64,000 nt of DNA from JBPRGH01 sp051418055 (GTDB taxonomy: Bacteria; Bacteroidota; Bacteroidia; Cytophagales; Cyclobacteriaceae). Below, in pieces: positions 25,303 through 34,600 of the stretch. The notes beneath the pieces were generated by a model. The model had not been told where the DNA came from. It did not search any database and saw only the letters and a program-made list of their open reading frames with translations. A program made the position numbers and the translations under genes. Numbering within the stretch: position 1 is the first letter of the stretch; each line of letters starts with the position of its first letter. The DNA lies in NCBI GenBank assembly GCA_051418055.1, contig JBPRGH010000010.1, forward strand, positions 1-64,000, given 5' to 3'.

Positions 25303-28300
25303 ATGAAACAAATCCTTTTACTATTTACCTTACTGGCATTATCCTTTGGGGCAAGATCCCAGATAAGCGCCCGCTTAATGCAGCATCCCGATGTGTCAGA
25401 GACGCATATTACCTTTACCTTCGGCGATGACATTTATATAGTTCCGAAATCCGGAGGTGTGGCCAACAAGCTAACCTCCCCCGCTGGCCCTGAAAGCTAT
25501 CCGCGCTTTTCACCTGATGGAAAGCATATAGCATTTACAGGCAATTACAATGGCAACTATGATGTATATGTCCTTCCGGCAACTGGAGGTATACCGCAAA
25601 GGCTAACCTATCATGGAATGTCTGACATCGTACAGGATTGGACACCGAATGGAAAATCGGTTCTTTTTACCTCCCTTAGGGAAAGCGGGAAAGAAAGGTT
25701 TTCACAATTTTATACCATCCCCGTAGACGGAGGTTCTCCCCAGCAGCTTCCCGTCCCTTATGGTGAGTTCGCTTCCTATTCGGAGGATGGCAATAAAGTT
25801 GCCTATACCGACAAAAGCCGTGTAAACAGGAACTGGAAAAGATACAGAGGTGGTACCGCCCCTGATATCCTGATCTTCGACTTAGATACTTATAAGACAG
25901 AAAATATAACTAATAATCCGGCCAATGATGAGCTGCCGATGTGGGTTGGCGATGCCATTTACTATATGTCTGACAACGGTCCTGAGAAAAGAAATAACCT
26001 TTGGAAATATGACCTGAATTCAAAGACAAACACCCAACTAACGGAATTTAAGGATTTTGATATCACATTCCCTTCCAACAGTGCAACGGATATCGTATTT
26101 GAGGCGGGAGGAAAGATCTATCTTTATAATATTGCTTCCGGAGCCACTTCAGAGGTAGATATCCAGGTGATCACTGATCACAGGACACAGATACCTCAGA
26201 TAAAAAATGTATCCGATCAACTTCAGAATGCAACAGTTTCACCTGATGGAAATCGTGTGATCGCTGAGGCTCGGGGTGAGCTATTTAATCTGCCGGCTAC
26301 GGAGGGTTTTGTTTCTAACATCTCCCAGACCTCAGGTTCTGCTGAAAGATATCCGGCATGGTCACCCGATGGTAAATCCCTTGCCTACTGGTCTGATGAA
26401 ACCGGCGAATACCAGCTTATGATCAAAAATCTACAGTCAGATGAGGAGGCAAGAAAAATGACAAACTTCCCCTCCGGGTTTCACTATAATATCTACTGGT
26501 CACCCGATAGCAGGAAAATCGTAAGTATCAACCAGGCAATGGAGATCCTTCTGATCGATGCAAATACGGGTGCTGTTACAAAAGCCGATGAAGGTAAATA
26601 TATGTTTGAAGGAAACTTAAGATCGTTTGATGTAAGTTGGTCTCCTGATAGCCGTTATTTTACTTACGCTCTTTCAAAAGAAAATAGGGCTACATCAGCT
26701 ATTTACCTTTATGATACTCAATCTTCTAAAGTAGATAAGATCACCTCAGGCTTCTATGGTGACAACTCTCCGGCATTTAGCGCTGACGGAAAATACATAT
26801 TCTTTTCTACCAACAGGGTATTCAGGCCTGTGTATTCCGATCTTGACAATACATTCATTTATCCCAACACAACTGCAATTGCAGTAGGAACCGTGACTAA
26901 ATCTGTACCGTCGATCACGGCACATAAAAATGATGAATTCAAAGTTGAGGAGGAGAAGAAGCCGGAAGAAGAGGATAAAAAATCCAAAAAAGGAGCCGAC
27001 AAAGAGAAGGCAGCGCCTAAATCCTTAGAAGTTGAGATTGCAGGATTTGAGAACAGGATTGAAATGCTTGATATCGAGCCCGGAAACATTGGAAATCTTG
27101 CTGCTGTTGATGGAAAACTATTATTCATCAGATATCCAAACTCAGGGGCTCCGTCAGGGAGTAAACCCTCTTTAGAGCTATATGATTTTGATAAAAGAGA
27201 GACAAAATCAGTGGTTCAGGGAATACGTTCCTATACAACTTCAGCTAATGGAAAAAAGGCACTTGTAAATGTAGGTGACAAACTTGCTGTTATTGATGTG
27301 GCTCCCGATCAGAAGCTGGAAAAGACAGTCCCTGTAAAAGAAATGCAGATGACGGTAATCCCAAAAGAGGAGTGGAAGCAGATATTTAATGAGGTGTGGC
27401 GCCTTGAGCGGGATTATTTCTATGATCCTAATATGCACGGCGTGGACTGGGAGCTTATGAAAACAAGGTATGGAACTCTTGTAGACCAGGCAAATTCCCG
27501 TAATGATGTAAATATTATTATCGGCGATCTTATTGCTGAGCTTGATGCTTCACATACCTATACCGGCGGTGGCGATACTGAATCTGCAGAAAGAATGAAT
27601 GTAGGATATCTTGGAGCGGATATAGTTGTCGAAAACGGAGCATTCAAGGTCAAAGATATTATTGAAGGAGCCGAGTGGGATGTGGAGGCGAGGTCGCCAT
27701 TGGTAAAGCCAGGTGTAGACATCTCAGAAGGTGATTATATTTTAGCTGTAAATGGAGAAACGCTGGATACAAAAAAACCTATCCACGCAGCTTTTCAGGG
27801 CCTTGCCAATAACGTTGTTCAGCTGACAGTGAATAGCAGTCCTTCGATGAATAATGCAAGAAAGGTATTGGTAAAGCCAATGTCCTCCGAATCACGGCTG
27901 AGGCACCTGGCATGGGCACATAACTTCCGCAAAAGAGTAGATGAGGCCACAGGTGGCAAGATCGGATATATTTTCGTTCCAAGCACCGGCTGGGATGGTC
28001 AAAATGAGCTGGTAAGGCAATTTTACGGCCAGATGCATAAAGAAGGGTTTATCATTGATGAAAGGTTTAACAACGGAGGCCAGATCCCGGACAGGTTTGT
28101 AGAGCTGCTCGATAGAAAGCCATTGGCATTTTGGGCCGTACGTGATGGCGAAGACTGGCAGTGGCCGCCTTCAGGAAATTTTGGTCCGAAAGTAATGCTT
28201 ATCAACGGGTTCGCCGGCTCAGGAGGAGACGCATTTCCAGATTACTTCAGGAAAAGAGGCATAGGACCACTTATCGGCACCAGGACCTGGGGAGGGCTAA

Positions 28301-28560
28301 TAGGTATCTCCGGAGCCCCTACACTTATTGATGGTGGCGGAGTAACAGTTCCCACCTTCAGGATGTATGATCCGGATGGGGAGTGGTTTAAAGAAGGACA
28401 TGGCGTAGAGCCGGATATTAAAGTTGTCGAAGACTTCGAAAGCCTGGCCAAAGGTACCGACGCCCAACTTGAGGCTGCAATCAAAGAGGTAATGAGGCTA
28501 TTAAACAGCCCCGAAAAATTCACCAAACCGGAACGCCCGGCATATGAGAAGAGAAATTAA
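25303..28560 (+). CDS. Tricorn-type S41 peptidase, exported
   Basis: A 1085-residue protein with a signal peptide (LLLFTLLALSFGARSQ). The first ~520 residues are a propeller with repeated PD40 motifs (FSPDGKHIAFTGNYNG, WSPDGKSLAYWSDE, WSPDSRYFTYALSK). A charged linker at about residues 548-576 (EEEKKPEEEDKKSKKG) leads to the protease core. This holds a C1 helical part (WKQIFNEVWRLERDYFYD), a PDZ domain at about 795-850 (DYILAVNGETL) and the S41 domain with the nucleophile Ser973 in FAGSGGD. The layout matches the archaeal tricorn core and its Bacteroidota periplasmic relatives, which trim peptides. It is monocistronic. The ATG at 25303 follows many repeats and gives a good signal peptide. Confidence 0.95.
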   Translation: MKQILLLFTLLALSFGARSQISARLMQHPDVSETHITFTFGDDIYIVPKSGGVANKLTSPAGPESYPRFSPDGKHIAFTGNYNGNYDVYVLPATGGIPQRLTYHGMSDIVQDWTPNGKSVLFTSLRESGKERFSQFYTIPVDGGSPQQLPVPYGEFASYSEDGNKVAYTDKSRVNRNWKRYRGGTAPDILIFDLDTYKTENITNNPANDELPMWVGDAIYYMSDNGPEKRNNLWKYDLNSKTNTQLTEFKDFDITFPSNSATDIVFEAGGKIYLYNIASGATSEVDIQVITDHRTQIPQIKNVSDQLQNATVSPDGNRVIAEARGELFNLPATEGFVSNISQTSGSAERYPAWSPDGKSLAYWSDETGEYQLMIKNLQSDEEARKMTNFPSGFHYNIYWSPDSRKIVSINQAMEILLIDANTGAVTKADEGKYMFEGNLRSFDVSWSPDSRYFTYALSKENRATSAIYLYDTQSSKVDKITSGFYGDNSPAFSADGKYIFFSTNRVFRPVYSDLDNTFIYPNTTAIAVGTVTKSVPSITAHKNDEFKVEEEKKPEEEDKKSKKGADKEKAAPKSLEVEIAGFENRIEMLDIEPGNIGNLAAVDGKLLFIRYPNSGAPSGSKPSLELYDFDKRETKSVVQGIRSYTTSANGKKALVNVGDKLAVIDVAPDQKLEKTVPVKEMQMTVIPKEEWKQIFNEVWRLERDYFYDPNMHGVDWELMKTRYGTLVDQANSRNDVNIIIGDLIAELDASHTYTGGGDTESAERMNVGYLGADIVVENGAFKVKDIIEGAEWDVEARSPLVKPGVDISEGDYILAVNGETLDTKKPIHAAFQGLANNVVQLTVNSSPSMNNARKVLVKPMSSESRLRHLAWAHNFRKRVDEATGGKIGYIFVPSTGWDGQNELVRQFYGQMHKEGFIIDERFNNGGQIPDRFVELLDRKPLAFWAVRDGEDWQWPPSGNFGPKVMLINGFAGSGGDAFPDYFRKRGIGPLIGTRTWGGLIGISGAPTLIDGGGVTVPTFRMYDPDGEWFKEGHGVEPDIKVVEDFESLAKGTDAQLEAAIKEVMRLLNSPEKFTKPERPAYEKRN

Positions 28561-28582
28561 AAGGAATTATATAGTCTGAGAA

Positions 28583-28620
28583 GAAGCCGCCTCAAAAGAA
28601 ATTTTGGGGTGGCTTTTTTA
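28583..28620 (+). terminator. Rho-independent terminator after the tricorn-type gene
   Basis: AAGCCGCCTCAAAA pairs with TTTTGGGGTGGCTT (with G-T pairs) around GAAA, then TTTTT. It starts 23 bases after the stop. Confidence 0.85.
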
Positions 28621-28624
28621 TTTG

Positions 28625-28735
28625 GCCGCCCCGCCCCAACCGCACAAGCCAGCACGGCGGTCGCGCCATCGCTTCTCGCCTGCCTCCCGCAAAGCCATTT
28701 CGGGCTCAGACAAGCGCTCTGTCGCTGGCGGAGGG
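28625..28735. repeat. ~110-bp GC-rich dispersed repeat (copy 3 of 3)
   Basis: It opens GCCGCCCC and runs through CGCTTCTCGCCTGCCTCCCG to GCTGGCGGAGGG, directly after the terminator. Confidence 0.8.
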
Positions 28736-28754
28736 GAGCGTTCCAAAAGATTTT

Positions 28755-29155
28755 TCATCGTAAGTTCTGGCTCCTAAAAACAACGTGTTCCCGTCCCGAT
28801 AGCTATCGGAACGGGATCCCGAAGATAGAACCACTACTCAACTTATTGGAGCACTGGAATAAGCCATGAAGTATGCATTATCTCTAATCCCCCACCTTCT
28901 CTCCATCGTCCTTTAGACCAAAGCTTGCGTAACTATGAAAGCTGTTGAAGAATATTGTGCGAAGGGAGAAATCTTCCTCCTTTTATGGCAGATCCTGCTA
29001 ATAGAGGAGTAAGATCTCTCCTATCGTCGAGAGGACTGGGGAGGAGGGTTATGATTTTCGCTAGTGAAAGATTTTATACGATGATTTCAGATCTTTGGAA
29101 TTTCCGTAAGAAACGAAAGAAAATAGAAAAGGTGTAGCTGAAAGCTACACCTAGG
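28755..29155. repeat. Composite intergenic unit A of the toxin/immunity-like array
   Basis: The order is: modular GC hairpin with CGATAGCTATCG apex (28790-28817), GAAGATAGAACCACT, GGAGCACTGGAATAAGCCATG, a ~130-base module (28916-29047) shared with unit B, a short hairpin TTCCGT/ACGAAA (29102-29118) and the perfect hairpin AGGTGTAGCT-GAA-AGCTACACCT (29130-29152). The unit ends 24 bases past the stop of the minus-strand gene at 29177. Small frames in it are not supported as genes. Confidence 0.8.
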
Positions 29156-29176
29156 GGGGGGACTGTTGGGTTTTTA

Positions 29177-29743
29177 TTATTTATTCCAATCAAGTTTAAT
29201 ATCAGCTATTTTAAATTGTCCATCTTCTTTTTCGAGAGTGACCACGGATTTTACAAATAAGCCGTTGTCAGTAAAAAGATTCACATTGTAAATAGGATTA
29301 TTATTAATGATTTCAGTTTTACCTATTTCAAAACCACTAATTTTTTCTCCCTGGCCTCCAACCCATTGATTTCCCCAAAGGTAATTGCAGGCTTTAATGT
29401 TGAACATAGGCTCCGGTTCATAATCCCACTCTATCTTCATCATTTCCTCATTACAAACTTCTAATTGATTTAGCAGCATTCTTTTATAGGTCGTTGAAAA
29501 ATAGGGAATAGTATTGAGTCTTTTTATATACTCCTCAGTGTCGAAAATAAAAGTGTTCTCATCTATTTTTTTATATGGGGGTATTTGATAGTAACTGGTG
29601 CTTTTAGGATAGGCTTCATTTAAATACCAGGAGTAAAAACTTTTAACAGTTGTTTCTGCAGTAGAATCCAATTGTTGAGAAAAACAAATGGAATATTGGA
29701 GAAGAGTTATACTAAAAATTATAATTAACAACTTTATTTGCAT
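29177..29743 (-). CDS. Exported small protein, DUF3828/NTF2-like, candidate immunity protein
   Basis: A 188-residue protein when started at the ATG at 29743, which places a clean signal peptide first (MQIKLLIIIFSITLLQYSIC, cleavage near SQQ). A longer frame to 29815 only translates the repeat hairpin and lacks export sense. The mature part begins with AETTVKSFYSWYLNEAYP, similar to DUF3828-type domains, and ends with a cystatin/NTF2-like strand set (NPIYNVNLFTDNGLFVKSVV). The function is not known. Its location, in an array of same-strand small genes downstream of a secreted lysozyme-like toxin candidate and bounded by the same repeats, suggests a periplasmic immunity-type role. This is inference. 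Confidence 0.65.
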   Translation of the reverse strand: MQIKLLIIIFSITLLQYSICFSQQLDSTAETTVKSFYSWYLNEAYPKSTSYYQIPPYKKIDENTFIFDTEEYIKRLNTIPYFSTTYKRMLLNQLEVCNEEMMKIEWDYEPEPMFNIKACNYLWGNQWVGGQGEKISGFEIGKTEIINNNPIYNVNLFTDNGLFVKSVVTLEKEDGQFKIADIKLDWNK

Positions 29744-29764
29744 TATAAATCTAATAGAATAATA

Positions 29765-30323
29765 TATACCCAGCTCCCGGCCTTGTGCCGGGACCCCGAA
29801 GATAGAACCACTCATAAATTTATTGGAGCACAGATATAAACCATGAAGTACACATAAGCTCTAATCCCCTGCCTTCTCTCCATTGTCCTTTCGACCAAAG
29901 CTTGCGTAACTATAAAAGCTGTTGAAGAATATTGTGCGAAGGGAGAAATCTTCCTCCTTTTATGGCAGATACTGCTAATAGAGGAGTAAGATCTCTCCTA
30001 TCGTCGAGAGGACTGGGGAGGGGTATTAACAAAACAAGCTGCTAATCGAGAAGCTTAGTGCTGCGGTAAAAAAAAATAACGTGTTCCCGTCCCGATAGCT
30101 ATCGGGACGGGACCCCGAAGATAGAACCACTAATAAATTAATTGGAGCACAGAAATAAACCATGAAAAACATATTAGCTCCAAAAGCGATACTATCTTTT
30201 TATGAGCAGCCAAAAAGGATTGAAGAGTTTTAAAATTGAGCGAGATTAAGTGATAATTTCAGGCATTTAAATCTCCGTAAGAAACGGAGGAAAATAGAGA
30301 AGGTGTAGCTGAAAGCTACACCT
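29765..30323. repeat. Composite intergenic units B and C of the array
   Basis: Unit B (29765-~30030) has a short-apex GC hairpin (CCCGGCCTTGTGCCGGG), ATAGAACCACTCATAAATTT and the ~130-base module shared with unit A (29887-30019). Unit C (30070-30323) has the GC hairpin with apex CCCGATAGCTATCGGG (30091-30106), ATAGAACCACTAATAAATTA, the hairpin CTCCGT/ACGGAG (30273-30289) and AGGTGTAGCT-GAA-AGCTACACCT (30301-30323). There is no protein gene between 29816 and 30343 that I can support. Confidence 0.8.
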
Positions 30324-30343
30324 AGAGGGAGTTTCCTTTTTAA

Positions 30344-30550
30344 TTAATATATCCAATTTTCCGGAAGATCAAATACTCCTTCTCCATTAAAATTAACATC
30401 CAGAATAGAATTGTACTTTTCTTCATCAACATGTTGAGCTACAAAATCTTGTAACTGATAAAGCTCATCCTCGCGATATTTAAATGCTTCTTTTAAATCA
30501 AATTCCGTAATTGCTATATTTATTTTTGGATTAATTGTCTGTATTGTCAA
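30344..30550 (-). CDS. Small hypothetical protein, possibly a cassette fragment
   Basis: A 68-residue frame starting at TTG (30550). It reads NPKINIAITEFDLKEAFKYR, then EDELYQLQDFVAQHVDEEKY and ends GEGVFDLPENWIY. The composition and helices are protein-like. The same frame stays open upstream without an ATG, so it may be the C-terminal end of a longer lost protein rather than a full gene. No signal peptide. It sits between units C and D of the repeat array. Family not recognised. Confidence 0.5.
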   Translation of the reverse strand: MTIQTINPKINIAITEFDLKEAFKYREDELYQLQDFVAQHVDEEKYNSILDVNFNGEGVFDLPENWIY

Positions 30551-30569
30551 AAGTTGAGGTTCGCATTTC

Positions 30570-30897
30570 GAAAGATTGTCTACCGCAAGTTCTGGCTCCT
30601 AAGAACAACGTGTTCCCGGATTTACTTGTCCGCCGGAGTCACGTAGGCGGATTCCGGGACCCCCTTGATAGAACCACCTTTGAACTTGTTGGAGCACTGA
30701 AATAAACCATGAAAAACTTATCGGCTCTAAAAGCAGATTAGTTTTTTTATGAACAACTAAAAAATCAAAATTCTACAGCTGTGACCAGAACGAAGGGTTT
30801 TACAATTGAGGGAGGTTAAGTGATAATTTCAGGTTTTTTGAATTTCCGTAAGAAACGGAAGATAATAGAGAAGGTGTAGCTGAAGCTACACCTAGAA
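30570..30897. repeat. Composite intergenic unit D of the array
   Basis: Starts with CGCAAGTTCTGGCTCCTAAG (matching unit A at 28762). It has a third hairpin apex, GGATTTACTTGTCCGCCGGA ... TAGGCGGATTCC (30607-30655), then TAGAACCACCTTTGAACTTG, the hairpin TTCCGT/ACGGAA (30844-30860) and AGGTGTAGCT-GA-AGCTACACCT (30872-30893). It ends right at the stop of the SH3 gene. Confidence 0.8.
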
Positions 30898-30902
30898 GGG
30901 TT

Positions 30903-31634
30903 TTATTCTACAAAAACTAAATCGGAAGTTTTTAACCATCCTGTAGTAGTTACATTTTTTCCTTCATAAGCTACTTTAATCCAATCATTTTTAATTTCAT
31001 CAACAATAACAATATCTCCTTCTACAACAAAATCTTTACGTTTACTTAGATAATCAGGTTGGCTATGAAAATATGATCTATTGATTATTATCTTACCCTT
31101 TTTAATATAATTTTGAATAAAAGATATATTTAACTCCGAAGCATCAGTTTTATTTTTTAAATTAGAATAGGCACTAAATGGCAGAAAAGATAACTTTTCA
31201 AACTCAAAGTGCAGCTTTGTAAGACTTTCATTATTACAAAAAAAGTATTTATCTACAGCTACATTACTGTCAATATCAATTTCAGTATAAAAATATTTAC
31301 TATGCTCATTAGTTGAATTAGATAAAAGATTTTTTATATCGACGTTGTAAAAACTGGTATTTTCTTTTGTGATATCGAAATCAATGAATTTAAAATTAGA
31401 ATGAAAGATATTGTTTTGATCTAAATAATATGAAATTATACTATCATTTTTAACTATCATATAGTACTTCGATAAATCTGCATGAGGCTCTATATCCATC
31501 ATTAATCCTCTCCATACACCTTGAATGCAATCTATCTGATTTTGAGCCTTTAAAGGAATTACATAAAACATTGTTATTCCGAGACAAATTAGATATCTAG
31601 CCAATTTCTTATAGTGTTTCTTTAGCTTTATCAT
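30903..31634 (-). CDS. Exported SH3-domain protein, candidate immunity partner of the GH19-like toxin
   Basis: About 243 residues from the ATG at 31634, chosen because it directly precedes a signal peptide (KKLARYLICLGITMFYVIPL, then KAQ); in-frame ATGs at 31661 and 31655 would add only a short polar stretch. The middle is strand-rich with no motif I know. The last ~65 residues are a bacterial SH3 domain (YFHSQPDYLSKRKDFVVEGD, IVIVDEIKNDWIKVAYEGK, TTGWLKTSDLVFVE). The start overlaps the end of the 1127-residue gene by 26 bases, so the two are co-translated. An exported partner fits a toxin acting on peptidoglycan in the periplasm. The immunity role is inferred from position. Confidence 0.75.
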   Translation of the reverse strand: MIKLKKHYKKLARYLICLGITMFYVIPLKAQNQIDCIQGVWRGLMMDIEPHADLSKYYMIVKNDSIISYYLDQNNIFHSNFKFIDFDITKENTSFYNVDIKNLLSNSTNEHSKYFYTEIDIDSNVAVDKYFFCNNESLTKLHFEFEKLSFLPFSAYSNLKNKTDASELNISFIQNYIKKGKIIINRSYFHSQPDYLSKRKDFVVEGDIVIVDEIKNDWIKVAYEGKNVTTTGWLKTSDLVFVE

Positions 31635-34600
31635 AATAATCCTTTCTTTGATCATATCCATTTACTGTATTTGTCGTCACGTAATTAGCGTAATAACCTA
31701 AATTAACTTTTGCAGTAACTTCTAGAAGGTCATTATCATCATCATTTATCATGCCATTGATTTCTTTCATTTTCCAATAGATTAAAGAAGCCTTTATTGC
31801 TACATCTATATTTGTTTTTAATAAATTAATGTCCGATCCATGAAATTCTTTGGGATCATTTGGATATTCTTCATTCCAAGCGTTACTAACTTCTTCATAA
31901 GTCCCCTTTCCAGTTAGATGAACAAATCCTATGCCTTTATATGTTGAACCATCATTTGTAGATTTGGCTCCATTACCTAACCTACAACAATAAACGTAAT
32001 CAAATAGTGACGAACTATTTATATAAGAGGATTTTATATTTTTTGATATATCCCAAGCTTCAAAATCTGGAACAGTTGTTCCATTTTCTTCTTTCGTTGG
32101 AAAACTATATTCAGGAGTTGTGGAACATAAGTTTGGTCCTTCATAGCTTCCAACATCTGAACATGATGAATCATCAGTACAGTCATATCCTTCAATTAAA
32201 TCACAATATTTATGTGTTAAAGTAGTAGCCCCTTGATTAGTAGTCCTTTTTACTTTTAGAAAGATCTTAAATATACTCTTAGCGCTATAATTGCTACTTT
32301 CTGTTAATTTTTCAAGTCCGGCGGTTTCCGTCCCAATTTGCGCTAAAAAATGCGCCATTTTATCCTTAGTTGTTAATTCAAATTCATTACTATATTTATT
32401 TATAGCATCTACTACATTTTTAATGCGCTCTTTATTGGTATTTGGAAAAATTTCTTCTAGTTGGGCTTCAGTAAGAGGAAATTCTGGCACCTCAGGACCT
32501 TTTACATAAAAATCCCCATAATCTTCAAATCCATTCCTGAAAGATTTATCTATGGTTGCCGTTAAAACTGCACGATATAATCCTGTAGAAATTGCATTGC
32601 CATCAGAACCTTTACCATTCCAGCCAATATTATTATTATCTCGAGAGTCTTTAAAATCTATTTCTTTTCCAAATGGGAGGTTAGAAAAAAATGTCACCAT
32701 TGTAGTATCATCTTCTTCTAATTTATAAAATTCAAGAGAAGTATTTTGTAAATTTAATGTATCAAATAAGCTGTATCTGATTTCTAAACGATTAATACCA
32801 ATTTCTAAAGTATCTGTAGTTTCATTTATTACTAAAACATCAGGATTTCGGGTTAATCCAGAAATAATAATTTCCTCTTCCTCCTCAGGTACAATAAACG
32901 GACAAATCATCAACAGCCACTCCTCCCATTCATCATCTGTAAGCTCAGGAAGATATGGAGGCTGTTCTCCACTAAGTTTTCTTCCTAAAAATTCAAATCT
33001 TTCTTTTCGGGAGCTATCCTGTTCTATCAGGGCAATCAGCTCCTCCTTATGTGTATCATAATATTCCAGCTTTGCCAATACATATTGCATTCCTTCAATA
33101 CCTTCAGGAAAGCAATCAGGTAAAGCCATTAATCGCTTAAGTATACCCTCTTCCAATGGTCCTTTTTCATTATTCTCTATCCATAAAAGGCTTTCATTTT
33201 TAAGATATTCGAGCGTCTCTTCAATTAAAGTATTTTTTACAAATAGCAAGCTATCGGTGGTATTACCATTATTGCTATTGCCACCAGATTCTTTTGTAAC
33301 ATTCCCCGCGGTATCCACCACCCACACATTCTCCCCCTCATCAGTAAAGCGCTTGCCACCGCTATTTTTATTTCCTGAATCTCCATCGCCGGATAACGCA
33401 TGCTCCTCAGTGGTCCCATCTTTTTTAACTATTGTAATAGTATTAGTCGCCGTGTCTACTGTTATATTTTCAATCACACCCTCTACAATGATATCTTCAC
33501 CTTCAAAATTATCGGCATTGGAGTAATCATCCTGCTGATCATCATCATCATCGGGTGGAAGTGTGGCCCACTCTGCTAGAATATCGGCCATGCCGTTGGT
33601 TAAAGCGATTACATCTCCCTCTACCATCTCATGGTTCTCATTAACTTTAATGTTGGTGAACTGGCAGGTGATGGTGGAGGCAAAATAGGGGATATACATG
33701 GCGCCCATTCCTGAAAAGGTGCCGTTACTACCCTCCACCTGAAGGAGGCGCATATCAAACTGGCCTACTATAAATACGCTATTCCTGTAGGCTTTCTTGA
33801 GAGGCACAAAATTCTCAGGGTCAAGCAGGACCTCCTCTTCACCACAGGTAAATTCCGGTGCTTCGGGTGTTGTAAAGTAGACAATATCCGAAGGATCACT
33901 GCGGTAGGTGTTGAGAAGGCTTGTCACCTGCGCCTCGTAAGAAGTACTTGGCTCCAGGTCATTAATAAGTGCTTCAAAATCCGTGGTTGTGGTGGTGAAC
34001 CAATTACCGTCACTTCCATCTTTGCGATATGCCACCTCATAACCGGTAGGATCTGTTTCCATATCCCACTGAACACGCGCCCGCCGCTGGGCCTCTGCTG
34101 TTGCCGTAATATTTTCCGGTGGCAATAATGAGACATCCTGTCCAAAAGTGAAGGTGCAGACCTCGCTGAAGCCGTTGTTCTTAAAAAGGTCACGCCCCAA
34201 AATATCTACTGCCCGCACCCGCCAGACATACTGCTGCCCCGGTATTAAAGCAGGTTTGTCAGGACCATAAAAAAAGTTGGTAAAGCTGGTCTGCTCCTCG
34301 TAAATAGGTGCGGTGCTTAATACCACATCATTTGGGTCCCGATCTTTTGGTCTTACCTCATGGAGCTGAAAGAGGTATTCAGTATTCTGTGCAGCATTTG
34401 GTGAAGAGGTATGCATGGGTGACCATTGAAAAACAATGGATTGAATATCAGTAAGCGCTATTTCTGTGCCGCATAATGGAAGGTTTGGCCTCGGCGGATC
34501 ATTTTGTACTATCCATACGCTGGCACACAGGGAGGAGGATAGCTGTGCATCGGGGCGCTGGTAGTCTACTACAGTGAAGCAAAAGCGATAATATCCTTCG

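Noticed and set aside
28955..29137. 60-residue plus-strand frame ending KKRKKIEKV
   Set aside because: It begins inside a separate repeat module and its upper part is not shared by the other units. Only the end is common, and that is explained by hairpin conservation.
29744..29815. Upstream extension of the DUF3828-like gene to 29815
   Set aside because: The added residues translate the GC hairpin repeat and would block the signal peptide. The ATG at 29743 is better.
28560..30900. Integron with attC sites between cassettes
   Set aside because: Same-strand single-gene cassettes with hairpin repeats look integron-like, but no integrase gene is in the window and the hairpins lack a clear GTTRRRY/RYYYAAC pair.
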